Shown here one piece after another: positions 17,203-27,505 of a stretch of 64,000 bases of DNA; positions within the stretch are counted from its first letter, which is position 1; the number at the start of each line of letters is the position of its first letter. Under the pieces are notes generated by a model. The model saw only the letters and a list, made by a program, of their open reading frames with translations, was not told the DNA's origin and ran no database searches. The position numbers and the translations under genes are program-made. Source of the stretch: Unio delphinus (lineage: Eukaryota; Mollusca; Bivalvia; Unionida; Unionidae); NCBI GenBank assembly GCA_029339505.1, contig JAQISU010000033.1:2288001-2352000 (forward strand), given 5' to 3'.

Positions 17203-18732
17203 ATGATTGATATTTGGGGGAGATCTTTGAAACCCAAACCCGATGGCACTGCACCACCTGATTCTGTCAAGGATATAAAAAAAATAATTGAAGATGAAAT
17301 CGCTGAGACGTTGAACTTAACAAATGTTGATCCTAATGAAATAGTTGTATTTCAAGACAAACAGGGTAAATTGAAATCCAGTGATGTGTCATTGAATGAC
17401 ATTTTGATACGGCAGCGCGACGCCGCTGAAAACTCTATTGCGCTGTATTCCAACGACGGACGACTTAAACCAGGTGCACTTGTGTCTACGATCACCGACG
17501 CGATTGCTACCAACGAACGTGAGCTGAATGATCTTAAACGAGGTTATAATAATTTTCGCAAAAATGTCATACATAAATTCTTTGGAACACCGCTTGTGGT
17601 TGGCATGACTCTCGCTGAAATTAAAAACTATCTATCGCTATTCTTTTTTAACAAGGACGCGGGAAGGATGATGAATGAAAATGAAATCAAGGCAAATTAT
17701 CTCGAGATTTCTAAACTAATAGAAGATCAAAAACCCACTAACGACGTCATTGTTAAGTTTTTTGGAACCCCGCTTGTGGCAGGAATGACTCTCGCTGAAA
17801 TCAGTGAGTTTATCGGCAAGCACACTCACAATGCCTACATCGCTAATAATTTCTTTGGTATCCCGGCTACATCTACAATAACTCTCAAAGATATTAATAT
17901 GTTTATGGTGAGACAAACAGCACTTAATACCATCGTGGATAGATTTTTGGGGAGAACACCTGGTTCTGAAACCACATCGTTGACAGGTCCAACCCTCGCT
18001 GAAGTTAAAAAAGCTATTGACGAACAAAAGCTCACAAATGAAATGGTTAATAAGTTCTTTGAGGGCAGTAGCCTCCAAGATATCACGACGAAATTTTCTA
18101 ACATCGACAACCATATTAAAACCCAAGCACGGATTAGAATCAACGAACTTCTGGTTTCATTCTTTTCTAACAAGGAGGAGAGTGGAAAAACAATAGATCC
18201 TACCAAAATCAGGGTAAATTATCTCGATATTTCCGACGATCTTCTTAAACTAAAAGAAAATCAAAAACCAGTCAATGACATTGTTAATAAGTTCTTTGGA
18301 TTCCCACTTGTGGCAGTCATGACTCTCGCTGAGATTAGCGCGGCTATCAATAGGATAAAAATTCCACATAGTGTAAGCGTCAATAACATCGTGTACACGG
18401 TTGATAGTGGGACTTTTGATTGGATCCGGGGAAATGATAATTATCTTTATGTTGGCCACAGACATACTAGTGTACCAGGTTGCTACCGACTTACAATAAT
18501 ACATCACCGTAAATTTAATTTGGAATTCAGTAATTGGGGTATCACCGGTGTTAACACGCTGACATATATACAAGAGAAAGTACCAAAACCTCCACCTGCT
18601 ATACCAATCCCATTTCCGATTACTATAAACAATTCCGACGAGTCTGTGATTAGGGAGTCACTACCCTGGATAATAGAATTTGTATCCGGTACCCCCTCAT
18701 CAGATCCTAAAACCAGGTCAATAATAGGATAA
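17203..18732 (+). CDS. Repeat-built fibre-like protein
   Basis: 509 residues. It begins MIDIWGRSLKPKPDG, a short N-terminal motif reminiscent of capsid-anchoring tails. The middle contains six related modules of the type KFFGTPLVAGMTLAEI, spaced about 50-80 residues apart (KFFGTPLVVGMTLAEI, KFFGTPLVAGMTLAEI, NFFGIPATSTITLKDI, RFLG...GPTLAEV, KFFEGSSLQDI, KFFGFPLVAVMTLAEI), separated by helical linkers. The C-terminal 130 residues are non-repetitive and rich in aromatics (SGTFDWIRGNDNYLYVGHRH), like a receptor-binding head. A fibre/spike role is inferred from this tail-shaft-head layout and from its place after the protease; I know no homologue by name. Confidence 0.6.
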   Translation: MIDIWGRSLKPKPDGTAPPDSVKDIKKIIEDEIAETLNLTNVDPNEIVVFQDKQGKLKSSDVSLNDILIRQRDAAENSIALYSNDGRLKPGALVSTITDAIATNERELNDLKRGYNNFRKNVIHKFFGTPLVVGMTLAEIKNYLSLFFFNKDAGRMMNENEIKANYLEISKLIEDQKPTNDVIVKFFGTPLVAGMTLAEISEFIGKHTHNAYIANNFFGIPATSTITLKDINMFMVRQTALNTIVDRFLGRTPGSETTSLTGPTLAEVKKAIDEQKLTNEMVNKFFEGSSLQDITTKFSNIDNHIKTQARIRINELLVSFFSNKEESGKTIDPTKIRVNYLDISDDLLKLKENQKPVNDIVNKFFGFPLVAVMTLAEISAAINRIKIPHSVSVNNIVYTVDSGTFDWIRGNDNYLYVGHRHTSVPGCYRLTIIHHRKFNLEFSNWGITGVNTLTYIQEKVPKPPPAIPIPFPITINNSDESVIRESLPWIIEFVSGTPSSDPKTRSIIG

Positions 18733-18741
18733 TTGAAAGGA

Positions 18742-18780
18742 AAATCCTTCGGATTTCACAATTGAAAACGCTAGCGTTTT
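18742..18780. terminator. Tandem intergenic hairpins
   Basis: AAATCCTTCGGATTT (18742-18756, 6-bp stem) followed by the perfect 16-bp palindrome AAAACGCTAGCGTTTT (18765-18780), between the fibre-like gene and the next ATG at 18790. Candidate transcript-end or processing signals. Confidence 0.5.
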
Positions 18781-18789
18781 TAAAATAAA

Positions 18790-19334
18790 ATGATTTCATC
18801 AACGCAATGTCGCTATGATCAGGTCAGAGAATTTCAAAATAGACTCAAAACCCTCACTGAGGAGTATCAAATAAAAATAAAAAAATACCGACGAAGAATC
18901 ACCGCAATTGATATTACTATGTACTCAGTGTCAAGCGTTCTTGCTGGCGCCGGAATAATACTTGCATCGGTTACAATGATTGCCCCGATCGTAGTTCCAA
19001 TTTGCATTTCTGCGGTAGCTACAATCGGGGGTATATCAACCGGGATAACAAAAAAGATATCATCATGCAGCCAGAGTAAACTGCAGATTACTTACTTCAA
19101 TTTCATATTGCATCAACCGCATATTCGCAGCTATCCCTGATGATATCGTCGTCACTCGATAATACGATTATATCAGATAGTGAATTCTCAGCGATGGTCA
19201 GTATTTTTGATTCCGCGATATCGAAATTAGAGCGACAACATGAGTATAATAACAATGACAACACCGATGGAATCAGAAAACACGAACCCAAAAAACAAAA
19301 TGATCTCAATAATATCAACATTACCAGATTGTGA
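18790..19334 (+). CDS. Small membrane protein, split over two frames
   Basis: First frame 18790-19140: a basic helical start (REFQNRLKTLTEEY, KIKKYRRR) and a long hydrophobic stretch of two possible membrane helices (residues about 46-86, SVLAGAGIILASV and PIVVPICISAVATIGGIS). The -1 frame is open from 19080 to 19334 and continues with a helical segment ending in SDSEFSAMVSIFDSAISKLE. Related Polinton proteins have such a hydrophobic segment followed by exactly this kind of ...SDEEF... tail, so I read both as one gene with a frame change at about 19090-19105. Alternatively the stop and a new start overlap as TGATG (19138-19142), which could permit re-initiation. Function unknown; virion membrane protein is a guess. 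Confidence 0.6.
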
Positions 19335-19478
19335 GTTCTCAGTGATGGTCAGTATTTATGATTCCTCGATACCAAAATTAGAAATAAATCATGAGTATAA
19401 TAACAATGACAACACCGCAGGAATTACTTCAACGAATAGTGGAGAACACGAACCCAGTACAAACAAGCATGATATCAA
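19177..19478 (+). repeat. 151-bp tandem duplication at a gene junction
   Basis: Two diverged copies, about 19177-19327 and 19328-19478; the second is slightly altered in its last third. Each contains GAGTTCTCAG/GAATTCTCAG, then ATGGTCAGTATTT, then a start-like ATGAGTATAATAACAATGAC (ATG at 19240 and 19391, offset 151). The duplication spans the end of the membrane-protein frame and the beginning of the penton gene, leaving a vestigial copy of the junction. Confidence 0.85.
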
Positions 19479-20740
19479 TAACATCAACGAATCCAGAATT
19501 CAGTGTGAATTTCCCCTCTCCGGTCCCAGTGAAGGAGATAGCGCTAGCAAAATTACGAGTATACCACAGTTGGCCTAATATCAGATCAAAATCATTTGGT
19601 GGTCAACAACCGAATAATTCACTGGTGTTTGCGAATAAGAATAAAGACGACGGTACCCCAGACTGGAACGTCGTTTCGATACCAACAGGGTCATACCAAA
19701 TAGAACAAATCAATAATGAATTCGCGCGTAGAATAAAATCGATTACTGGAAAAGAATCAAAAATCGCTATAACAGTTCATGAGCCGACACTATCATCCGC
19801 AATTGAGATAAGCACAGAAGGATACGTCGTAGATATCTATCAAAGTTCTATTAGAACCGTACTAGGATGGCCTGAATTACCACCGGAAAAATCCACCACC
19901 GACTTAACCACGGATGTACAATCATATCATGAAATCAATCCCAGTTATCGAGATGATTTATCTGATATAAGAAAAGGAAAAATCGCCGATAGATTTATAT
20001 TCACCAACAAAGACACATTGCAATGGGATTTTATCATTAAAAGAATAACCGACTCATCTGTTACTATTTCATTTACGCTAACTGACGTCCGTGGTTATTT
20101 TAATGAGATTAAACAATTATATGACACACAACTAGAACAACTACGGAAAACAAGATCGCAAAAACACGTTGAAATAATAAATCAACTTATATCGGACATG
20201 GAATATATCTATGAACTAATTATTCAAACAATAATTAATGACAACAGCGACAATAAACAACGATTCCTAACCGATTACAATATCACAGAAGACAATCTGC
20301 GTAATTTCAAGTTTCCGAAATACAACGCTGATGAATTAGCAAGAATTGTTAAAACCGATATCAAAGCGCTACAAAAATCAGATTCAACTGTCCTCCTCAA
20401 ACACAATAATGACCCAGACGGTGGCAGCAGGCATATCGCTCCGTTCAACGTGAATATATCCTCAGTGATTGCGCTTAATTTAGTATGCGATGTTATCAAA
20501 GGAAGCTATCAAATTAATCTCGAACGATCAAATCAAGCTCAGCAGGGATATATTCTTTATTCGTTTGCACCAACAGCTCCTCCAGGATTCCTAATTATTG
20601 AAAACCCAATTAATCCTGTCTACATGCGATGCCATAATAATTCATTAACCAGAATTAATTTCAAACTCACCGACCAGTCAAATAATCTGATTGATTTACA
20701 AGAAGAGGTGTTAGCGATTAGTCTGTTTGTGAAATCATAA
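19391..20740 (+). CDS. Penton-like minor capsid protein
   Basis: 449 residues from the ATG at 19391, the second of two duplicated starts; the copy at 19240 belongs to a different, quickly closed frame. The N-terminal part (FSVNFPSPVPVKEIALAKLRVYHSWPNI) and the C-terminal part (GYILYSFAPTAPPGFLII, ENPINPVYMRC, then an acidic strand and an ILE/LEU-rich end) match the pattern of Polinton/adintovirus single-jelly-roll penton proteins. A helical insertion (res. about 240-330, YDTQLEQLRKTRSQKHVEII) breaks the middle. It would occupy the vertices of the capsid. It is the last gene before the right TIR. Confidence 0.78.
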   Translation: MSIITMTTPQELLQRIVENTNPVQTSMISITSTNPEFSVNFPSPVPVKEIALAKLRVYHSWPNIRSKSFGGQQPNNSLVFANKNKDDGTPDWNVVSIPTGSYQIEQINNEFARRIKSITGKESKIAITVHEPTLSSAIEISTEGYVVDIYQSSIRTVLGWPELPPEKSTTDLTTDVQSYHEINPSYRDDLSDIRKGKIADRFIFTNKDTLQWDFIIKRITDSSVTISFTLTDVRGYFNEIKQLYDTQLEQLRKTRSQKHVEIINQLISDMEYIYELIIQTIINDNSDNKQRFLTDYNITEDNLRNFKFPKYNADELARIVKTDIKALQKSDSTVLLKHNNDPDGGSRHIAPFNVNISSVIALNLVCDVIKGSYQINLERSNQAQQGYILYSFAPTAPPGFLIIENPINPVYMRCHNNSLTRINFKLTDQSNNLIDLQEEVLAISLFVKS

Positions 20741-20760
20741 ATGATTTTCGTCCTAAGGAC
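20732..20760. terminator. Hairpins at the end of the penton gene
   Basis: AAATCATAAATGATTT (20732-20747) overlaps the penton stop codon and is followed by GTCCTAAGGAC (20750-20760). Same arrangement of short stems as in the other gaps of the virion block. Confidence 0.5.
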
Positions 20761-20781
20761 TTTCATCATAAAGACTGGATC

Positions 20782-21051
20782 AAATCATTTATTATTTTTT
20801 GTTATCCCAGAACTGAAAACTTTAGCAGCAGAGAGGGTGGATGACCACATCGTTGCGAGCAAAATTGATTAAAAAATCGTAAAATCTCCGTTTTTGCAAA
20901 AATGGAGACTTTTTTTTTGGTTAAATGAGATTTGTTGGAAACCTGATATTTTGTTCGAAAACGTTATCTATAGGCCATATTTTGTTCGAAAACATGATCT
21001 GGAAGCCTTATTTTTGCTTGAAAACGTGGTCTGTTCACCCTCTCTGCTGCT
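20782..21051 (-). repeat. Right terminal inverted repeat of the Polinton
   Basis: Inverted copy of 4403-4672 with about two differences (one in a TTCGAA/TCCGAA segment, one near the inner end). It carries the same nested palindrome: AGCAGCAGAGAGGGTG at 20824-20839 and its complement at 21036-21051. Followed by the AAACA duplication. Confidence 0.95.
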
Positions 21052-22230
21052 AAACAAACAAACCCAATACAATATTTTTTCAATATTTGTTTTAAAGACA
21101 AAAACTAAAAAATAATAGGTCTTGATCATCCATATTAGTGGTGATCTTATTCAAACTATACCTAGGTTGATATATTGTTTGAATACAAGTAGTTCTATGA
21201 TTGAGATCTGCTATAGTTTTTGCAGAAAATATTATTCCATTCTATAAATTAAATCATCACTGACTTAAAATAATCACTAATCATTCTTGGATTTATGCAC
21301 CATGACAAAACACTAATTTCGCTAGTGATTGACAGCGTACACATGACTGTAAAACAGAGGACTGATTCTTTGCTTGGTTAAGTATACGTTAGACTTGGAA
21401 ATGGTTGCTCATACTTCAGAAACAGTTATCTGAATAGTTTTAATTCACAGCCAAATAGATGAAGAGACCAAAAACTTGCACACTGGCACAAAAGGGACTT
21501 GTATTTCAGTAACATGACTATTTTTTCCTACTGTCCAGCCAACAAATTGATTTTACCCTCACCTTTTGCAGTAAAAACTGTCTTGCTTTCAAACCTGACA
21601 TTGTTAGCATTGAGTTCAACTCACAGTGTGACTCTGTAGTACTGTGAGTATGAGTGAGATATAAAATGTTTACACATCAATTCACATGATATGTATTTAT
21701 ACCTTTCTTACCTATCAATGATTAGCAACTGTTGATATGATACAGTGATCACTTAATGCATGGAAAAACTACTGTTGGTTAGGAAGTGCCTAGCCAGTGA
21801 CTACAGAAGGCAGGTGACCATTATATACAGGACCTTTAAAAAATAAAATTTACCCTGTGAGAATAAGCATGTTGTGACCAGGTGACAGTTGGGATAGGTT
21901 TGTATAATAAACTGGTTATTGCATATGTAATGTCTTATTTATTAGTTGGACTTAATGTTTTGGCTTGAAGACTTATCAGCCACATGTCCAAAATTCATCC
22001 AATATCACATGCAGTAAAACTATAAATATGTTGATTATCTAGATGAAAAGGTCTTTCTTTTATTCGATTACTTGTTTTTATTGTGTAGCATTCAGGTGGT
22101 GGCTTGTAGGTCAGATGAGTAGTATTAAGACCACCTTGGTCTGTTATAGAATGTTTATTTAGCCAATAATTTGCAGGATAACATTTTCTAAATTGAATTA
22201 TGCATGATATGGAAATTTTCTTCATTTCAG

Positions 22231-22293
22231 GTTTTAGACTCCATGAATATAACAACTTTTGGCATAAATGTTGATATGCTTGATGTACATGCA
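22231..22293 (+). CDS. AMPD: AMPD alternative exon A (63 nt)
   Basis: Preceded by TTCATTTCAG and followed by GTAAGT. It has twenty-one codons in phase 0 that begin VLDSMNITTF and end DMLDVHA. It aligns without gaps to exon B (23260-23322) and to the matching AMPD segment of other animals. Spliced to the exon ending at 99 and to the exon at 28818 it keeps the frame. Using both exons together would also keep frame but duplicate the segment, so mutually exclusive use is expected. The 966 bp between the two exons hold no other gene. Confidence 0.85.
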
Positions 22294-23259
22294 GTAAGTT
22301 ATAAACAGTTGCATAACATGGCAGAACATTGATGTTGGCATGGTAAAGCATGTGTTCATATTTTTTCCCCAATATTTGTTATGATTCCATCATTTACCAG
22401 GAAAAATAAAAATGCATTTACCATTTCAGCATATTTTCTCTATGTTTGTTCTCTGTTAATTTTCACAACTGAAAACTAAACAATCCTTTTATGAATTAGT
22501 GCATAGTATATTGTTGTAAGTGAATGTGGTAGTTTTTTTCCCAGCAGTTCTTAAGAATGGAAGCTGCATTTGGTTTTCCTTTTTATCTGTGATAATCATT
22601 AAAATAGATTTACCATCTCCTTGCTAATTAATTGGCTTAATAAAACACAATACTGAAACATCTTTCAGAAAATAAGGTCTCTGTAACTCTCAAAACTAGC
22701 ATTACAGCATGAAAATAAAGCTGGTTATTGATACCAAAATCGGTTTTAATTTTGGCCACCCTCTGTTTGAACTATATTGCAAAAATGTGTCTACTATTTT
22801 AGTTTTTCCTGGTAAGAAAAATATGGAATAATTAACAAATACAACCCACATAATGGCCACGTCATTTCTTGCAAATTTTGTATGCATAATAAAAATGAAA
22901 GGTTTCGTTTCAGCTGTTAGATATGTATGTTCAGAATAACCTCAAGTATCAAACCAATATCATGGTTAAAAAGATCTGGAAGAAATATGGATGAAATGGA
23001 ATAAATCAGTTCTTAGGGATTTTGATTTGAAACTTGAGGTTTTACTCAACTTTAGATTTGAACACCTTTTCTGTTTTTTCATAGTGTGTTGGTTGGTTGG
23101 TTTTTACCAGTTATTTCAACACTTTATTTTGGTTATATCATGCCGAAGAAATGGAAGCCAACCCTAAGGACACATAGAGGCAGCCAATATGGGCTGGCCT
23201 GGAAGCTTTCCATATTGTTTTGTAATTGTTGGCTTCTGTTTGTTTGTGATGTCTTGCAG

Positions 23260-23322
23260 GTGTTTAAAAGCCTTGACCTTGAGCCCTATGACCTAAGTGT
23301 CGATAAGTTGGATGTGCACGCC
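23260..23322 (+). CDS. AMPD: AMPD alternative exon B (63 nt)
   Basis: Preceded by GTCTTGCAG and followed by GTGAGT. Twenty-one codons in phase 0, beginning VFKSLDLEPY and ending VDKLDVHA. Its second half (YDLSVDKLDVHA) is closer to the usual animal AMPD sequence than exon A. Same length and phase as exon A. Confidence 0.92.
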
Positions 23323-24944
23323 GTGAGTAAACTCTGCTTCTTATTTTCTTAGACATGTTCCTGAAAAAAATTCCCTTTGTAAGAATTTTATATTCTAGAA
23401 ACTGCGCTCATATTAGAATGTCAGTTATTTAATTTTAATTATTTAATTTTAATTTAATTTGCAGTTCTCATGTTTTCAGATTGTGCAAGTTAGACAAACA
23501 TAAGTACACATTAAAAGTGGTTTTAACAAGCCAGACAAATTTCGTTTTTTAAACAACATTTTGGAAAAATGTGCCATTACTATGACAAGTAACAGTACCT
23601 AATGTTATGTCCACCCCCTCCCCTACTTGCTGCAGGGCATTATGATATGGTGCTGTCTGCCTGTAATGAGAAATAAATAAATTTGGTTGGTATATTCAAA
23701 TGTGTATGTAATGCCCTGATTTGATTTTCATCATATTTTAGCCATTTTTCTTTTCGTTTTTTTTTCTCAATATTTTTTAAAATAACTTTACAGAAACCTT
23801 GTTGGTTTAGAAATCTTTCAACTTTGATTGTGCTAAACAATTGAAAGATGTATGCATGTTTATATACATATGCAGTGGTCTAATTACAAGATATTTGTGC
23901 CTTTTTGTATTTGATCCTGTTATAGAATTGTTTTGATACAAAAAATTTCATAGGCATGTTTGTATGCACATGTAGATGACCTGATTTGATTTATATGAAG
24001 TCTAAACAATTTTGTTCTTTTTTACTCACATTTTTCAAAGTCTTTTAGCTTACTATTTTTTCAGCAGAACACTATGGTGTTGTATACAGATCTTTAGTTC
24101 TAGTCTATCTGATCATCATGGCTGGTGTAAAGATTTTTAACAATCACATTCTGAATGATAAATGATGGAAATAAAGTTGTACAATATCATTTTGACCACT
24201 GTTCTTAAGTGTCATTCTCCAGTGACTGGTTCTCTGATCTTTATCTCAACTGGCTATGAACCAGAATAACTTATGGGAAAGTCTGTTGTCCATCATCCAT
24301 TCATCATCTGTACATCTGTGAGTGCAAGTTTATTATCACTGTTCCTAAACCAATTAGAGGATTGCCATGAAACTTGCATTGACATTTATCACATGGTCTG
24401 TTAGGTCCTAAATGAAAATAGTGCTGCTTGAATATCCAATATAGCTACCACAGTGGCCATCTTTAAAATCTTGTCGTTACTTCTTCTATATGGATGAATA
24501 TATCAAGATTGAGTTTTCCCCATAAGTCTTTTATAATGCCAGGTTGGTCTTGAAACTCTTGTTATCACAACTCTGCTCGAACAGAAAGTCACATTGATGT
24601 GGAGGTTTCATCGGAAGACTTCTTATGATGCCCACTTTGTCTTGAGTTAAGCACCAGTCCTTCAAGGGACTCTTGTTGATTTTCTGTTCTAGTTGAAAAT
24701 TTAACCAATGCAGTCTAGCAAGGTTTCAACAAGCAGTCTGTTAAGTAATGATACTGTAAAGGTTCTGCTCTACAGTTTCATACTATGCATAGTATTTGAT
24801 TTTTAAAGAAGAAGAATTTTTCAGATTTTCCAGAGTGGTTATTCTGTTTATTTAGAAAAGACCTTGTATAATTTAACTATATTTCAGATAACATCTCAAT
24901 GGGTTTATTTTTTGGTTATATATTTCAGCTTTACTTAAACTGCT

Positions 24945-25251
24945 TTGGTGGCCTAGTGGTTAAAGTATTCGCCATGGAAGCAGATAATTTTGGGTTCGAT
25001 CCCCGGCCGAGTCATACCAAAATCTTACAAAAATGGTACTAACAGCTACCTCGCTTGACGCTCAGCATTAAGAGATTAGTGTTAGGACTGGTTGGCCTGG
25101 TGTCAGGATAATGTGACTGGGTGGGAGATCATGCAACATGTCTGCAGCATAATGTCCCAGTGCTTGACATCACTATAAACTGCCTCACTGCAGACATCCA
25201 AGCGATATGACTGAAAAATTGTTAAAGCTACGTCAAAAATCCTAAACAATA
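24945..25251 (+). mobile_element. tRNA-derived SINE, family 2
   Basis: tRNA-like head with A box (GGTGGCCTAGTGGTTAAAG) and B box (GGTTCGATCCC), then a body with CTTACAAAAATGGTACTAAC, GGTGTCAGGATAATGTGACT and CACTATAAACTGCC, ending GTTAAAGCTACG and an A-rich tail. Further copies lie at 29965-30198 and 39367-39682. Confidence 0.85.
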
Positions 25252-25779
25252 AAAATTGGCTTTACTTCAGACGTGCACATCTCAAAAGACTGCTAGCTCT
25301 GCTTTGTCCTTTTCACTTCTTCGAATTCAAAGGTAAATTTGAAGAAAGAAATTAGCTGACAACTTTTAACATTTCATTTATTTATAATTCATTTATTGCA
25401 CTTTCAGAAGCCGGCTTCACTGGCAAAACTAATTTTCCCTATTTTTATAACTGGTCAAGAGCATACTTAGAGTAATTCAGGCAAATTTTTTCAAGCACTT
25501 GGAAGCAGCCATTTTGATCAAATACCTTCTTTATATGTTGCTTAGTTTTCATAATTACAACATATAAAGCAATTCAGTCACAGTACAAAAAGTAATGGTG
25601 GTATGCCAGCATTTTTTTAATCATGCCAACACAAACAACTTCAACTTGTAAGTACCTCTCCCAGAAGTTTATAATAACTGTAGAGCAGATCCCAAATGGC
25701 AGCTGTTTGTTTTTGTAACATTATACACCTCAGCTTGTACAGACCTACACTGATTACCTTACCTTTCATTATATATATA

Positions 25780-26095
25780 TTTTGTAAACTTTCCTCGCAT
25801 AGCCTTACACATTATAGATGTGTATTACACATTTTGTAAACTTTCCTCGCATAGCCTTACACATTATAGATGTGTATTACACATTTTGTAAACTTTCCTC
25901 GCATAGCCTTACACATTATAGATGTGTATTACACATTTTGTAAACTTTCCTCGCATAGCCTTACACATTATAGATGTGTATTACACATTTTGTAAACTTT
26001 CCTCGCATAGCCTTACACATTATAGATGTGTATTACACATTTTGTAAACTTTCCTCGCATAGCCTTACACATTATAGATGTGTATTACACATTTT
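25780..26095. repeat. 52-bp minisatellite, 6 copies
   Basis: Near-perfect units containing TTTTGTAAACTTTCCTCGCA and TAGCCTTACACATTATAGAT. The copies look identical, indicating recent expansion. Confidence 0.95.
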
Positions 26096-27218
26096 GAATC
26101 AATCTGTTTTTCATATGATATTTTGGTCAACTCATTTTTGTTAGATTTCCCATCATTCAGACCTACCATGAACTGAAGTTATTTCTTGGTTTTATTTTTA
26201 GCTAACCTGGCCAAAAGCCAATTCATATGATATAGTGCTGCATCTATTGTCATTGTTTTTTTTTTCCATATGTCCTCTGTCCGTCCATCAATATCTGTGT
26301 GTTTTCTTTTATCTTTATTTCAGATCAGATTTCAATCAGATTTGGTGTATTAGTATCAAGATCTCTGATTAGTTCGATTAAGATCCTTGCATAATAAAGA
26401 GTTGATCTGCATCAGATTGTGAAGAGGCCATATTTCTTATCAAATTTGCTTGTAAGCTTGTATCGTGAAGAGTCTGATTATGAACACAGTATAATGATCT
26501 GGCATTTCGAACGAGTTTAGTTATGAGTGACATCCATCCATATTAATGAGGTGATATTTTATCTGAATGACCGAGTGAATGCTTTGTAAGCTATATGAAA
26601 AACTTTTGATTGGATTTGGTATGTAAGTCTGATTTATTAAGTTATTGGATAACTTCATTTGTGAGTGAAAATCCACACATATTAATGAGGTAATTTTGCA
26701 TCTCATTGGCATCTGATAAAATTTTGATCAAATTTGGTAAGTAAACTTAGAACATCAATACTTCAGATGTGTTCCATTATTAGTTATATGCTCTTTTGTT
26801 TCTTCTTCTCCATTACCTTTACATTTTCAGAATCATTCAGTATTTATCTATATTGCACTGCCTCATATTGCACAACATGTGTGTCTAAAATTATGGTGTA
26901 TTAGGAACTAGTCTGATTGTAAACAAATAATGGACATTCACATAGCAGAGTCTTTAGCTTTTGGTTTATTAGATTTGTTTGTGAATTAAATAAACAATTT
27001 GTCCATTTGAAATTTGAGATGATCAAGTTAACTATGTTGATGAGTTCGCAGTCATAAATTAAACTTTCAAACAAGCAAACGGATGAAAGTGATATTCACA
27101 GTGTCAGCAATAATTGAGAGGGATGCAGTAATTGAAATACCATTCTTTTAAACAGTTATTTATTAGAAATATTACAAACAGAATGGTTCAGACTATGACT
27201 AGCGCATACTAGGGTTTA

Positions 27219-27505
27219 TAAAAAGAGCACAGAAAGGGCTATGGCATGTCTATCAAAGATATATAAAAATAGCACAGAAAGGGCTATGGCATCTCTATCA
27301 AAAATATTTAAAAATAACACAGAAAGGGCTATGGCATGTCTATCAAAGATATATAAAAATAGCACAGAAAGGGCTATGGCATCTCTATCAAAGATATATA
27401 AAAATAGCACAGAAAGGGCTATGGCATATCTGTCAAAGATATTTAAAATAGCACAGAAAGGGCTATGGCATATCTATCAAAGATATTTAAAATAGCACAG
27501 AAATG
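27219..27505. repeat. 45-bp minisatellite, about 6 copies
   Basis: Unit contains AGCACAGAAAGGGCTATGGC and TCAAAGATATATAAAAAT. Because 45 is a multiple of three it leaves open frames on both strands; these are not genes. Confidence 0.92.

Larger units (their letters stand above)
4403..21051. mobile_element. Polinton/Maverick virus-like element, 16,649 bp
   Basis: Bounded by 270-bp terminal inverted repeats (4403-4672 and 20782-21051) that differ at about two positions, and flanked by a direct 5-bp AAACA (4398-4402 and 21052-21056). A 5-6-bp target duplication is usual for Polintons. Inside are the family's hallmark genes: FtsK/HerA-type packaging ATPase, RVE integrase, family-B DNA polymerase, double-jelly-roll capsid protein, penton-like protein and adenain-like protease. 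Near-identical TIRs indicate a recent insertion. Several genes are nevertheless disrupted, so this copy is probably not self-sufficient. The presence of a parvovirus-like PLA2 domain and adenovirus-like small core proteins fits the adintovirus side of this group; that placement is an inference. Confidence 0.97.
100..22230 (+). other. AMPD intron carrying LINE, SINE and Polinton
   Basis: Intron between the exon ending at 99 and the first alternative 63-nt exon. From 100 to 1364 and from 1556 to 1990 I see only AT-rich unique sequence. The Polinton occupies 4403-21051. From about 21063 to 22230 I see no gene or repeat that I can name. If spliced as drawn, the virus-like element is carried inside the primary AMPD transcript in the sense direction for its capsid genes. 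Confidence 0.8.

Noticed and set aside
24945..25020. Possible tRNA gene (A and B boxes)
   Set aside because: The tRNA-like part continues into a body shared with other dispersed copies, so it is the head of a SINE and not a functional tRNA.
27241..27495. Open frames on both strands in the 45-bp repeat
   Set aside because: The unit length is a multiple of three, so any frame without a stop in one unit stays open throughout. No splice or promoter context.
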